The notes under the pieces were generated by a model that worked only from the letters and a program-made list of their open reading frames with translations, had not been told where the DNA came from and searched no databases. 49,396 nucleotides of DNA from Anditalea andensis (GTDB lineage Bacteria; Bacteroidota; Bacteroidia; Cytophagales; Cyclobacteriaceae): contig NZ_JMIH01000026.1 in NCBI RefSeq assembly GCF_000714815.1, positions 1-49,396 of the forward strand. The letters run 5' to 3'. This document shows, in pieces, positions 1 to 9,486 of this stretch (positions are counted from its first letter, which is position 1; every line of letters begins with the position of its first letter). Position numbers and translations under genes: made by a program.

Positions 1-547
1 AATTATTTTTTAGTTATAGGGTTTGTTTTTTTGGGAAAATGATGGGTTTTAGTTTATATTCAGGAGATTTTTAGATTAACGAATAGGAGGTAGGTGTGAT
101 CCCTCATTTGATATAGCATTGGATGGCTTCGTTATTTTTTGAATCATGATAAATAGATAATATCCGCAACTGTTTCGCAATGTATTCCATATAGAACAAA
201 TAGCGCAAGTGTTGCGGGAAGCAAAACGTTGGCAGCAAGCGTAAAACGACACGACACCGCAGACATTGACACGAAAAAGAGAAACAAATTTTGACAGGTG
301 AGCAACGACATACAGACCATATTGTAAACGGACAACGAGTAAGCCGACACTCATTGCCTACCCTTCTGTGTTTTAATTTTATTCCCCACCGCACAAAAAA
401 ATTTGAAATTCTATGCCAGCCCGCAAACGGCACACTTGGCTTTACCCTGTCCACGAGCCAACCCTTCAGCAAAGTCAAAAGAGCCGTTTCTTACCAACGC
501 ACTGATAAAAAACCATATTTGGGACAATTAAATTATTTGGAGGGGAA
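1..547. other. Left-edge non-coding region with stem-loop
   Basis: I see no supported gene here. A stem-loop lies at 164-217: CCGCAAC at 164-170 pairs with GTTGCGG at 211-217, and the stem continues imperfectly inward. The right arm is followed by AAAACGTTGGCAGC (223-236), an inverted match to GCTGCCAAC...GTTTTGC at about 3688-3705, on the far side of the next gene pair. The two sites therefore look like the same kind of boundary element at each end of the 548-3447 module. A strong ribosome binding site, GGAGGGG (539-545), sits just before the ATG at 548. Confidence 0.5.
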
Positions 548-2521
548 ATGAGATTAGCAGCGGTTTACATAGAAGACCATGAATACATATTCAAAGAGCC
601 ACAGACAATAAACTTTGGCGGTCAATACTTTTATGAATTTGAGAATGTAGATAATAACATCATTGTCAGACGAACATTAAACGAAAAATTCATTATCGAT
701 TTTTTCAATCTTACAGAATTACAAAGCAAAGTAACTAATCTAAATGCCATTGTTGGGCAAAACGGAGCAGGTAAATCAACGTTACTGGACGTTATTAGAA
801 GTGAATTTATTGAGCATAAATATGCTTTACCTCAATCAAATTCATTATTTCTTGTAGAAATAGATGGAAAGCACCCTCTTATTCTAAGAAATGACTTCAA
901 GAAAGTTTTTCTTCATGAAACAACACCTCAAAACACCTATCAAATTGAATTAAAAAAAGGGGTGACCAAAAAATCTCAAACGATTTTTTATTCTCCTCAC
1001 TACGACTACAAATACAATCCAAACTTTGACGATGTCGATAATCATGATATATCATTCGATAAGATTGTAGAAGAAGATTTAAAAGAATTTCGGGAAAAAG
1101 ACACCAACGAAAATGGCAGGCCATACTCAGCTTCACAAGAGTTGCTTTTCAAAAATTCTATTCGTCAAATTACTTTCTTAAGTTCTGATTTAGTTCGCAA
1201 ACAAATCTTTAATGACTTGTTTGAACTTCAAGGCCATTATGAGCCAATATTACATTTTAGAGGTTACAACATAAGGGAGAAAGATTGGAACACGCCATAT
1301 CAACTCAGACCAATTTTAAAAACTATCGAAGAAAAAGCTGAAAAAGAAAGTTCAGAATGGCATGTATACAGAGATAAAGGTGCAACTGAACCACAAGTTT
1401 ATCAATACATTTTAAAGCGTAATGTTATCAAATGTATATTATCACTATTAAACCGTCAAATGGAAAGAAGAAATTCTTTCCTTCAAGAAGGATTTTTCCC
1501 CTATGATGAATTAAAAGAGCAAATTGAAACAGCATCAGCTTATGATACTCTATTATTATTTGTAAAACACAGTGGTATTAAACTAAAAGCAACAAAACCC
1601 CAAAGCATTTTCAGTGAAGGCGTTATAAGAATATTTCTAGAGAAAATATATGCCGCTATAGAAAAAGCAGACAAAGAAGATTCTGTTTCAAATACAACTT
1701 TGCAAACATCAACCGAAGATGCAATTGAAATTTTGAAACTTCAAAGACAGTTCCTAAACGAACTGAATAGCTATTATGCAAAATTCTATAAAAATAAGGA
1801 TGAGTTAACCATTGAAGAAAGAGAGAAAATAGAGGAATTTATCAACTACAGGCCTTTCAAAAGGAGAATGAGTTCAGGCGAAGGGGCCTTGTTGAATTTC
1901 TATTCCAGAATTTATAATTTCCTGAACACCAATTTGAAGGAATTAAAATACAGGAAGTTAAGTAACCATTATATCATGTTACTCGATGAAGCAGACCTTA
2001 CATTTCATATTACATGGAAGAAAAAATATGTAAAAGCACTTTTATCAACTTTGCCATACTTCTTCGATGAACTTGAAAACAAACCAACTCTAGAAATAAT
2101 TTTCACCACACACGACCCAATTACACTTTCAGACCTTCCTAACGCAAATGTGATATACATTGAACGACTTGATTATAACAGTCCTTCAAAAATCCTTGAT
2201 TTCAACAATAAGCGGAGACCATTAAAAACGTTTGGAGCTAACATATCAGACTTGATTGCAGATTCATTCTTTATAGAAGACTCTTTAATTGGAAACTTTG
2301 CCTTTGACAAGATTCAGGAAACAATAAAATGGCTGAACAGCAAGGGTAATTTTGAAAGTAAAATCTATTACAAAACTGTTATCAAGTTAATTGACGAGCC
2401 AATAATCCAACGGAAATTGGCTGAAATGTATGATGACAAAACTAAGGATAACTTTCAGGCTGATGTAATTGACGAACAAATCAAGAAACTTCAAGAACTT
2501 AGAAAAAGATTAGGTAAATAA
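548..2521 (+). CDS. Rad50/RecF-like AAA ATPase of an ATPase-HNH defence pair
   Basis: This 657-residue protein is an ABC/SMC-type ATPase. The Walker A motif GQNGAGKST is near residue 77. A signature-like SSGEGALL is near 440. A Walker B LLDEAD is near 480, and FTTHDP, the switch histidine, is near 520. The region between the motifs is helix-rich but too short for a long Rad50 coiled coil. The start at 548 is set by GGAGGGG four bases upstream. The stop overlaps the next gene's ATG as TAATG, so translation is probably coupled to the HNH protein. The architecture is that of Septu (PtuA with PtuB) and of 'restriction system-associated AAA family ATPases', but the protein is longer than usual PtuA. 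The likely role, inferred, is a nucleotide-gated sensor controlling the HNH nuclease. It is a different subfamily from the PtuA-like ATPase at 38604-40094. Confidence 0.8.
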   Translation: MRLAAVYIEDHEYIFKEPQTINFGGQYFYEFENVDNNIIVRRTLNEKFIIDFFNLTELQSKVTNLNAIVGQNGAGKSTLLDVIRSEFIEHKYALPQSNSLFLVEIDGKHPLILRNDFKKVFLHETTPQNTYQIELKKGVTKKSQTIFYSPHYDYKYNPNFDDVDNHDISFDKIVEEDLKEFREKDTNENGRPYSASQELLFKNSIRQITFLSSDLVRKQIFNDLFELQGHYEPILHFRGYNIREKDWNTPYQLRPILKTIEEKAEKESSEWHVYRDKGATEPQVYQYILKRNVIKCILSLLNRQMERRNSFLQEGFFPYDELKEQIETASAYDTLLLFVKHSGIKLKATKPQSIFSEGVIRIFLEKIYAAIEKADKEDSVSNTTLQTSTEDAIEILKLQRQFLNELNSYYAKFYKNKDELTIEEREKIEEFINYRPFKRRMSSGEGALLNFYSRIYNFLNTNLKELKYRKLSNHYIMLLDEADLTFHITWKKKYVKALLSTLPYFFDELENKPTLEIIFTTHDPITLSDLPNANVIYIERLDYNSPSKILDFNNKRRPLKTFGANISDLIADSFFIEDSLIGNFAFDKIQETIKWLNSKGNFESKIYYKTVIKLIDEPIIQRKLAEMYDDKTKDNFQADVIDEQIKKLQELRKRLGK

Positions 2522-3447
2522 TGCTGTATCTCAATCCAAATACACCAAAGTTTATAAAAGCTAAAAGGGCTTTCAATCAAGGAATGCTTGATTTTGTTTT
2601 TAAGCGTATTGATACAATCAAAAAATTGGAAGGTGTAAATACAAATCAAATTGAATGCTTCTTTGACCTATACATAAATGAGCATCTTGATGAAATTTTA
2701 ATTGGAAGACCGACTGTTTTAAATCAAATCAATCAAAGACTAAACGGGACAGTTAAATTATCTAAAAGCCTACTGAAAGGAGTGGAACATGTTTTTAATT
2801 ATGATTCCTTTATTTACAAGAAGAAAAAAATGTACGATGGCTATAAACTGGCGGAGGATTTAGATGTAAGAACTTGCACATATTGTAACAGAAACTACAC
2901 AAACACAGTGATATCAAGCAACGGCCAAAAAATAACAAGACCACAATTTGACCATTATTTCGATAAGAGGCAAAATCCTTTACTTGCTATTTCTTTTTAC
3001 AATTTAATTCCGTCATGCTCAATATGCAATTCAAGTATAAAGGGAACACATAAAATGACCTTGAATGATTATACTCATCCATACCTTGACAACGCATTAG
3101 GCGACATTACATTTACTTACAAATATTCACATAAAAGTAAAAATGGCTTAAAGGTAAAAGTCATAACGCCTGACCCATCAAAAGCAAAAAATACAGTTGA
3201 TGCCTTTGCTATTGAAGAAGTTTACAATTCACATACAGGTGAGTTGTTAGACGTACTAAGGACAAAACAATATTTTTCGGAGAGATACCTAACAATATTA
3301 AAATCCAATCTCCTTAAAGACGTTATTGTTTCAAAGGAAGACTTGTATCGAATTGTATTCGGGACAGAATACGATGAAACAAGCTTCATAAACCGACCAT
3401 TTAGCAAATTTAAAAACGACATATTGAAAGAACTAGGAATAATTTAA
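2521..3447 (+). CDS. HNH endonuclease partner of the upstream AAA ATPase
   Basis: This 308-residue protein carries an HNH core in its middle. CTYCNRNYT (about residue 119) supplies the first zinc cysteine pair, FDHYFDKRQNP (about 143) supplies the conserved histidine region, and NLIPSCSICNSSIKGT (about 161-176) supplies the asparagine and second cysteine pair. The N-terminal ~110 residues are helical and unassigned. By family, such proteins cut or nick DNA when released by the ATPase. The start overlaps the ATPase stop (TAATG), so the two genes form one transcript. It is much longer than the PtuB-like protein at 37995-38603 (202 residues) and the two are not close relatives. Confidence 0.78.
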   Translation: MLYLNPNTPKFIKAKRAFNQGMLDFVFKRIDTIKKLEGVNTNQIECFFDLYINEHLDEILIGRPTVLNQINQRLNGTVKLSKSLLKGVEHVFNYDSFIYKKKKMYDGYKLAEDLDVRTCTYCNRNYTNTVISSNGQKITRPQFDHYFDKRQNPLLAISFYNLIPSCSICNSSIKGTHKMTLNDYTHPYLDNALGDITFTYKYSHKSKNGLKVKVITPDPSKAKNTVDAFAIEEVYNSHTGELLDVLRTKQYFSERYLTILKSNLLKDVIVSKEDLYRIVFGTEYDETSFINRPFSKFKNDILKELGII

Positions 3448-4089
3448 GCCCATGCAGCAGTCACACACATACCGCATTCGCACAAGCCAACGCACAGACC
3501 AAAAATGCGGTAAGAGTGCTTGCCCCAACCCAAGAAGAATTTCAAAATTTTTTCTCCCCCGCTTTTAGTGGAAAATTAAGACACGCCAGCGCACAACCCG
3601 ACACAGACAGACAAAAAAGCAAACAGACGATGTCACGTAAAACCCAACCATACAGCGACTTTCAGACACAGTGGACAAGAACGCCAGCTGCCAACAGCGG
3701 TTTTGCGTCATGCGGGGTGACGGTGGTAAATTCAAGTGCAGTTTTTCAATTTAACTTTAGTGCTGGGTTGACAGTATTGTGCCCTGAATTCCCGCACGAA
3801 CGCCAAGCGCCAAAACGTGTGTGTCTTGAATCAGCCCTAGAGGCTGAATGCTTTGAAATGAATGGAAGACTTATGAGAAATCAAAGACTGGCCTTCCGAT
3901 GGCGACTTGCCGGAGTAGCTATCAAACCACCTTACGCTGCAATTAGTGGAAATACTGTTGTGGTGAACGGCTAAGGAAAAACGGAGACATCGATCCCTGA
4001 AGGTGAGTACTGATGGAGGTGAATGTAAATAAACCAGTGACGAAGCCTCGATATGGCAAATTACGATGTGGGAAATGGGTAGTTACGTT
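3448..4089. other. Non-coding spacer with cassette-boundary-like stem-loop
   Basis: There is no supported gene in these ~640 bases, although an uninterrupted frame runs through 3516-3974. The composition is richer in C and A than the flanking genes. The segment holds a large imperfect inverted repeat (listed separately at 3688-3812). From about 3960 to 4089 the sequence is of unknown origin and runs directly into the IS66 terminal repeat at 4090. Confidence 0.4.
3688..3812. repeat. Large imperfect inverted repeat, attC-like in shape
   Basis: TTTTGCGTCATGCGGG (3701-3716) faces CCCGCACGAACGCCAA (3791-3806), an imperfect 16-base stem around a ~75-base loop. The outer part of the left arm, GCTGCCAAC with GTTTTGC, is the inverse of GCAAAACGTTGGCAGC at 221-236. 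The site lies downstream of the HNH gene, so the AAA/HNH pair is bracketed by related stem-loops. I cannot place true integron attC R-boxes here, so the integron link is only an analogy. Confidence 0.5.
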
Positions 4090-4129
4090 GTATCCATCCG
4101 ACGAACCGCATGTTGTTTAACTGGGATTA

Positions 4130-4513
4130 TTATTTAAGCCTGTATTCTTCCCAGTTAGAGGGTAAAAGCTGATAAAGGTCTTTTCGCTTGTGTCTGTGTA
4201 TTCTTTCGAAGACATCCCTGAGCCACTCAAATTCATTGACTTTATTCTTTTTGCAGCTGGCCATAAAGGAGTACATGGCGGCTGTCATTTCTGAAGCATC
4301 ATGGGATCCTGCAAACAGGTAGGCTTTGAGGCCGACTGCAAAAGGTCTCACTGCATTTTCGACAAGGTTGTTTTCGATTTCCATCTGGCCGTGCAAAACA
4401 TAGGCGCTCAAACCTGTCCATCTCTTATGTGCGTAAGCAACTGCTTTGCCCATCGGACTCTCCGGCCTGTAGCTGTATTTAAAGTATCTGGTCGAACTGG
4501 ACAGTGCCAGCAT
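4130..4513 (-). pseudogene. IS66 TnpB-start/TnpC-end fusion remnant
   Basis: The first ~11 residues (MLALSSSTRYF) match the usual start of the IS66 TnpB protein. From about residue 15 (PESPMGKAVAYAHKRW) to the end the sequence is the C-terminal part of the IS66 DDE transposase, including GQMEIENNLVENAVRP and LFAGSHDASEMTAAMYS. The late catalytic glutamate region is present, but the DDE domain's earlier aspartates are gone. The deletion joined the two genes in frame. The start overlaps the accessory gene's stop as TAATG, the native tnpA-tnpB junction. Confidence 0.8.
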
Positions 4514-4803
4514 TACAAAAGTCTCTTGACGGTCTCAGGCTCTATCTGCCCAAAAAATTCTATACTTACTCCGGATGGATAATTAATACGGACTACAGGA
4601 TCATTCTTAAAAGAGGATCCGGTCCTAATTTGGGCAAAACCTCTTGATCCCCCTGAAGTAATACCTTCTTCAAACTTTCTGCACCAATAATAAAACGCAT
4701 TCTTTGATAGATCTTCTCTAATGGCGAATTCAGCCTTTCTGATCCCGGATTCCTGCCACCTAATAAACAGGTTCTGATACGCTTCGTTGCTAATCTTTTT
4801 CAT
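4513..4803 (-). CDS. IS66 family accessory protein (TnpA-type)
   Basis: This 96-residue protein starts MKKISNEAYQNLFIRWQESG and continues with a helix-turn-helix segment, KAEFAIREDLSKNAFYYWCR, typical of the IS66 first-gene product. The family's role in transposition is accessory and not well defined. The gene is complete here, although its partners tnpB and tnpC are fused and truncated downstream. A degraded second copy lies at 18726-18965. Confidence 0.8.
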   Translation of the reverse strand: MKKISNEAYQNLFIRWQESGIRKAEFAIREDLSKNAFYYWCRKFEEGITSGGSRGFAQIRTGSSFKNDPVVRINYPSGVSIEFFGQIEPETVKRLL

Positions 4804-4905
4804 AATGCAACATTAGCATCAAATCATTAAATTTGGAATATGGGGTTTATCGGACGGATACCTTGAATTTAAAGATCTTTGATTATAAGACATAAATTAA
4901 TTATT

Positions 4906-5748
4906 TTACTTCTCCATCTGTTTCAACTGTACACCCTTATCAGTTTTCCATTCCAAAGGACCGCTAGCTGATCGGGCTAAGATCATAGAGGCAGCTCTTG
5001 AGGGTGAACTGGTAATGTAATTTTTTGTTAGTTCATAAAAGTCTCCCATTGGAATAAGCTGTTCAGTGTTGAGCATTTTGCTACGTTCTTCAATGATGCT
5101 AGTGGATAAGGACTTTTGTTCAAGAGCTATAAATTGAGCCCCTTGATAAATTAAAAATCCTTCAGTCGAAGGTTTCCCTTTTGCATAGGCACCTGCTCCA
5201 TTACTACATGTATAAATCTCCTCTTTAAGAGGGTCCTGAACAGTTTCTTCTACAGATTCAAAAATCTTATGTCCTAATGCACTGGTAAGAATTTTTATGT
5301 TGGATAGAAATTCTTCTAACTCTGCCTGTTCAGCCTCTGATAATTCAGGACGTGTGGGAATATTCTGAATTACAGCATAACGATTGGAAAGTTGAGCCAA
5401 CTCATGCAATCTACTTTCTAAATACTTTACGCTGGCCTTATTCAGGTATTTGTCCTTACTACTAAAAAAGATAACTTCGTTCCAAAATTCTTTCTTTGCG
5501 ATATGGTGTTGCAAACGATCAAATATTACCTCTGCTTCACCTATATAGGATGCATCTTCATTATTTTCTCCCTTTCCTATTAAAATATAAACCCCAGGTT
5601 TTTGGAATTCATTTCTCTTGCTGTATTCTTTAACTTTTATCCTCGGCACCTTTACACCTATGCCCGTCCAATTACTGAGTTCTGCAGTTATTAAACCATT
5701 TGAAGTACCATCTACTAAAAATAGACGGATTGTTTTTCCGAAATTCAT
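4906..5748 (-). CDS. GIY-YIG nuclease family protein with DUF4357 domain
   Basis: The 280-residue protein has a GIY-YIG domain at roughly residues 45-140: GVYILIGKG, then SYIGEAEVIFDRLQHH with the conserved arginine, and a glutamate in KYLESRLHEL. The C-terminus (about 185-280) fits DUF4357: GAYAKGKPSTEGFLIYQGAQ, RSKMLNTEQLIP, and SSPSRAASMILARSASGPLEW. GIY-YIG domains nick DNA; proteins with this pairing are commonly annotated near type I restriction genes. It is the last gene of the hsd operon, starting 7 bases after the membrane-protein gene. A role as an extra nuclease or accessory to restriction is inferred. Confidence 0.85.
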   Translation of the reverse strand: MNFGKTIRLFLVDGTSNGLITAELSNWTGIGVKVPRIKVKEYSKRNEFQKPGVYILIGKGENNEDASYIGEAEVIFDRLQHHIAKKEFWNEVIFFSSKDKYLNKASVKYLESRLHELAQLSNRYAVIQNIPTRPELSEAEQAELEEFLSNIKILTSALGHKIFESVEETVQDPLKEEIYTCSNGAGAYAKGKPSTEGFLIYQGAQFIALEQKSLSTSIIEERSKMLNTEQLIPMGDFYELTKNYITSSPSRAASMILARSASGPLEWKTDKGVQLKQMEK

Positions 5749-5755
5749 TTAAAAA

Positions 5756-6385
5756 TTAGTTAATTTTTCTGATAGATCTAGAAATAGCATTTATACTTAT
5801 GATTAAAAATACACCTGAACATAGTAGCCAAAATGAAAATATACCATTATAATAATAGATCAAAGGAGTAATTATAATGAAAATTACAAAAAATATAAAT
5901 GCAAATTGTAGATTTGATTTATTATAAAAACCTATTTGATAAAAAGGGCCTTCTTGTTTTGTGTTAGACTTTTTTTCAAATATTAATGAAAATCCCGTAA
6001 GTGCCATAAATAATGTTGCGATGATCCAAGGATTAAATTTATTTTGATTCATATACAGATCTATTGACCATAACCCAAACCCAATAAATACTACAAGGCC
6101 CGTTACAAAAGTGGAGATATCATTCTTTTCATCAATATATTCTATTGTAATTTTTTTCTCAATTGAGTCGGACACTTCTGGTTTAAATAATTCCGTATGC
6201 TTTTTTAAAAGATTATAAATCTCTAAATCCAATTTCAATTCTTGTTTTGAGCGTAAACTCGATAAATGATCTTTGCTTTTTTTAATAAGCGCAAAAACAC
6301 CAGATAATACAATTAAAATTTTTGGTAAAATATCCATATTATTATCGAAAAGAAATTCAAGCCAAGTAGGTGACATATTATTCAA
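5756..6385 (-). CDS. Multi-pass membrane protein in hsd operon
   Basis: This 209-residue protein has about five hydrophobic helices: near residues 18-33, 92-112, 122-138, 155-176 and 183-199. A charged cytoplasmic segment (about 35-88) separates the first two. I do not recognise the family. It lies between hsdR (8-base gap) and the GIY-YIG gene (7-base gap), so it belongs to the same transcript. A membrane subunit is unusual for a type I system; it could anchor the complex or act as a membrane effector, but nothing in the sequence decides this. Confidence 0.75.
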   Translation of the reverse strand: MNNMSPTWLEFLFDNNMDILPKILIVLSGVFALIKKSKDHLSSLRSKQELKLDLEIYNLLKKHTELFKPEVSDSIEKKITIEYIDEKNDISTFVTGLVVFIGFGLWSIDLYMNQNKFNPWIIATLFMALTGFSLIFEKKSNTKQEGPFYQIGFYNKSNLQFAFIFFVIFIIITPLIYYYNGIFSFWLLCSGVFLIISINAISRSIRKIN

Positions 6386-6393
6386 AATTAATA

Positions 6394-9300
6394 TTATCTA
6401 TCAGCCCCCAATATTCTCTTCAACGTATCCTGCATGGCCACCCTAAATGAATCATCCGTTGCGACCATCCTATACAGATCCAGTTCATTTTTGCGTTGCT
6501 TGGCCATGACTTCATTAAAGATTTTGGCGAAGGCTATTTCCCGGTTGATAGTGTCGCCGTTATGGGCGTATTTTTCTTCATAATCAGGGTGGGCCTGGAT
6601 ATGGGTGGCCAAGCTCACAAATTTAACCCGCTGCTCATCCGGTGTGGCATCCCAGCCTTGGAACCACCTCTCATTAAATGCTTTAATAATCAGGTCCAGT
6701 GGGTTTTCATCCTTGTCACTTCCATGTGCACCTCTGGGGTTTGGATTTTGCGGCTCAAGTTCTGATTCTGAGTCATCCAATCCAATACTGGCGCTAAGCT
6801 TAACCCGTTCCAAGCCATAAGTAGAAAGATCAACCGCATTCATCAAACCATCCAAAGCATCTATCTCAGGATCCTTAATGATCATTTTTGGGATAAGAAA
6901 TTTGAGGAACCAAAACAACTTTTCCCATTCGATTTTTTCGTAGGGCAGGAGGGAAGCCATTTGCCCATAGACCTTTACAAACTGTTTGGCTTTGATTTTA
7001 TAATCAATTTTTTCATCTTCCTCAAGTTCCAGTTTAAAGTTAAACCTTTCTTCAGCTACCTGAATGATTGGACTCAAGTTCTCATCCGCACTTAAACCCT
7101 CAAAATAATTCTGTGTAAATTTGTCTACTTCAGACCATTCGTATACTCCAATTCCATCCAAATACATTTTAAGATCATGGAGTACATTGACATCTGTAGC
7201 TTTGCTTAGGGAAGTGGCCGTATAGAAAGGATCGAAGGCTGTTTTAATATCTTCAACAGAATTGAAGAAGTCCAGCACAAATAAATCTTCCGTTCTTTTT
7301 CCAAGACTATTTGCCGATCGGTTCAAACGGGATAATGCCTGTACGGCAAGTACCCCTTGCAGTTTCTTGTCCACGTACATGGTAGACAGTTTGGGCTGAT
7401 CGAATCCCGTTAGATATTTATTAGCCACTACCAATATTCGGTATTCATCCATATTAAAATATCTGGCAATCCTGTCGCTGATATAACCTGGGTCGGTAGG
7501 TTTGCTGCTGTCCAGGTTTGGAGAAAAATTGTTGATATCATCTTCGGTATATTCTATTCCATCCACTTTCTTCTTACCCGAAAATGCGATGGCAATGCGG
7601 AAGGGATTTCCTTTGCTTTCGAGCAACTTCTCTATAGCTCTATAATATCGAATGGCAGATTCTATGCTTTGGGTGACGACCATTGCCTTTGCCTTGCCTT
7701 TCAGTTTTTTGACATTGACCACATTTTTTATAAAGTGGTCGAGCATTATTTCTGCTTTAGTGGCTATGGTTTCCGGATTTCGCTCTACAAATGCCTTAAG
7801 CTTTTTCTGCGCCTTTACTGTGTCAAAAAGTGGATTATCATTGATGGATTTTTCTATTTCATAATAGCTCTTGTATGTAGTATAATTTGACAGCACATCT
7901 AAAATAAAACCTTCCTCTATGGCCTGTTTCATGGAATATAGATGGAAAGGCCTAAATGATCCATCTTCCTGTTTGACGCCAAATTTTTCTAAGGTAGCAT
8001 TTTTTGGTGTTGCTGTAAAAGCCATATAGGATGCATTGTTTCGCATCTTTCTAGACTTCATAGCAGCTAAAATCTTATCCTGGGGCTCTAGCTCCTCGTC
8101 AATGTCATGGTTGCTGCTACCCATGGCGCGGTTCATATTGTCAGCCGCTATGCCACTTTGGCTACTGTGGGCTTCATCTATGATTACGGCAAAACGCTTT
8201 TCACTCAGATCGGCAATCCCATCTACAATAAATGGAAACTTTTGAATGGTGGTAATAATAATCCGCTTTCCACTTTCCAGAGATTTCTTTAAGTCATTTG
8301 CTGAATAGGCTGGGGCAGTAATGTTTTTGACTTCAGAGAATTCCTTGATATTCTCCCTCAACTGCTTGTCCAATAGTCTTCGGTCAGTCACCACAATAAC
8401 AGAATCAAACAACGGATTCTGTATACCTTTACTGCCTGGTATGCTATCGCTTTCGGGATAGGTTTCGATGAGCTGATAGGCAGCCCAGGTAATGGAATTT
8501 GATTTGCCGGAACCTGCAGAATGCTGGATCAGGTAAGTTCTATCCACCCCGTATTTGCTGGCATCTGCTATAATCTTCCTGACTACATCCAATTGGTGAT
8601 ATCTCGGAAAAAACAAAGTCTTTTTATGAAGAGGATCTTTTTCTTTTCCATCAAATCTTACAAAGTGCTGAATGATATTGGCAACGCTCTGTCGGGTCAA
8701 AACCTCATCCCAAAGGTAAGATGTTTTGTGACCGAAGGGATTGGGAGGATTACCCTTACCATGATTATGGCCTAAATTAAATGGAAGAAAAAAAGTACTA
8801 TGCCCATTCAGCCTTGTAGTCATATACACCTCGTCTGTATCTGCCGCAAAATGTACGATGCAGCGTCCAAATTGTAACAAAGGCTGTTTGATGTCTCTTT
8901 TCTTGTACTGATTTTGTGCATGTACCCTCGCGTTCTGTCCAGTCCATTGATTCTTCAATTCCACTGTTGCGAAAGGCAAGCCGTTTATAAACAGCACCAA
9001 ATCTATCTCTTCCAGTGGATTGTCAAGGGAATGTTTTATCTGACGGGTAACGCTGAACTCGTTGCTTTCAAAATTCTTTTTTACCGTTTCACCACTGCTT
9101 GCTAGGGGCAAAACATACATCAAGGCAAAATCTGCATCTTCTACCTGTAATCCTTTTTTCAGTACTCTAAGAACTCCATATTTCTTTATCAGCGAGTTTA
9201 GACGGTGCAGGATTTTAAGCCTCCAATCACTGTGCTTTTTCAGCTTGGCCAATTCTTCTCCCTGTGTCTCTTCCAAAAAATTCCAGAACCTGTATTCATC

Positions 9301-9486
9301 TAAGGCGTACTCCGCATTGAAATCCTGTGGTGATCCTATAAAATAACCGTTACCTCCTTTATAAAGACTCTGCCGCTCTTCAGATGAAAAAGAAAAACCC
9401 TCGTATTTCAAGTCTTCCAGACAGGTGCCGGTAAGCCGCTTTTCGATGGCGGATTCCAGGGCTTGTTCGTTGGTTAGGCTGGGCAT
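6394..9486 (-). CDS. hsdR: Type I restriction endonuclease subunit R
   Basis: This 1030-residue motor and nuclease subunit matches HsdR. The N-terminal PD-(D/E)XK nuclease is visible as EEIDLVLFINGLPFATVELK (about residues 158-177, with the aspartate and ELK). The helicase part has Walker A HSAGSGKSNS (about 327), the DEAH box IIDEAHSSQ (about 435), and motif VI QALSRLNR (about 717). It should translocate DNA and cut unmethylated targets as a complex with HsdM and HsdS. Its start overlaps the end of the GHKL ATPase gene by 13 bases. All key motifs look intact, so the enzyme is probably active. Confidence 0.95.
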   Translation of the reverse strand: MPSLTNEQALESAIEKRLTGTCLEDLKYEGFSFSSEERQSLYKGGNGYFIGSPQDFNAEYALDEYRFWNFLEETQGEELAKLKKHSDWRLKILHRLNSLIKKYGVLRVLKKGLQVEDADFALMYVLPLASSGETVKKNFESNEFSVTRQIKHSLDNPLEEIDLVLFINGLPFATVELKNQWTGQNARVHAQNQYKKRDIKQPLLQFGRCIVHFAADTDEVYMTTRLNGHSTFFLPFNLGHNHGKGNPPNPFGHKTSYLWDEVLTRQSVANIIQHFVRFDGKEKDPLHKKTLFFPRYHQLDVVRKIIADASKYGVDRTYLIQHSAGSGKSNSITWAAYQLIETYPESDSIPGSKGIQNPLFDSVIVVTDRRLLDKQLRENIKEFSEVKNITAPAYSANDLKKSLESGKRIIITTIQKFPFIVDGIADLSEKRFAVIIDEAHSSQSGIAADNMNRAMGSSNHDIDEELEPQDKILAAMKSRKMRNNASYMAFTATPKNATLEKFGVKQEDGSFRPFHLYSMKQAIEEGFILDVLSNYTTYKSYYEIEKSINDNPLFDTVKAQKKLKAFVERNPETIATKAEIMLDHFIKNVVNVKKLKGKAKAMVVTQSIESAIRYYRAIEKLLESKGNPFRIAIAFSGKKKVDGIEYTEDDINNFSPNLDSSKPTDPGYISDRIARYFNMDEYRILVVANKYLTGFDQPKLSTMYVDKKLQGVLAVQALSRLNRSANSLGKRTEDLFVLDFFNSVEDIKTAFDPFYTATSLSKATDVNVLHDLKMYLDGIGVYEWSEVDKFTQNYFEGLSADENLSPIIQVAEERFNFKLELEEDEKIDYKIKAKQFVKVYGQMASLLPYEKIEWEKLFWFLKFLIPKMIIKDPEIDALDGLMNAVDLSTYGLERVKLSASIGLDDSESELEPQNPNPRGAHGSDKDENPLDLIIKAFNERWFQGWDATPDEQRVKFVSLATHIQAHPDYEEKYAHNGDTINREIAFAKIFNEVMAKQRKNELDLYRMVATDDSFRVAMQDTLKRILGADR

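Larger units (their letters stand above)
4090..4861. mobile_element. Internally deleted IS66-family element with both ends
   Basis: The terminal inverted repeats are GTATCCATCCGACGAACC at 4090-4107 and its counterpart at 4844-4861 (reverse complement GTATCCGTCCGATAAACC), 15 of 18 identical. Between them lie an intact-looking accessory gene (4513-4803) and a fusion of the start of TnpB with the end of TnpC. About 1.7 kb or more of a normal IS66 element is missing. No 8-base target duplication is visible at the edges (GTTACGTT on the left, CTTGAATT on the right). The element could move only if a full transposase is supplied elsewhere. Confidence 0.8.

Noticed and set aside
3516..3974. A 152-codon plus-strand frame downstream of the HNH gene
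   Set aside because: No domain, odd composition, and it crosses the large inverted repeat at 3688-3812; a chance frame in structured non-coding DNA is more likely.
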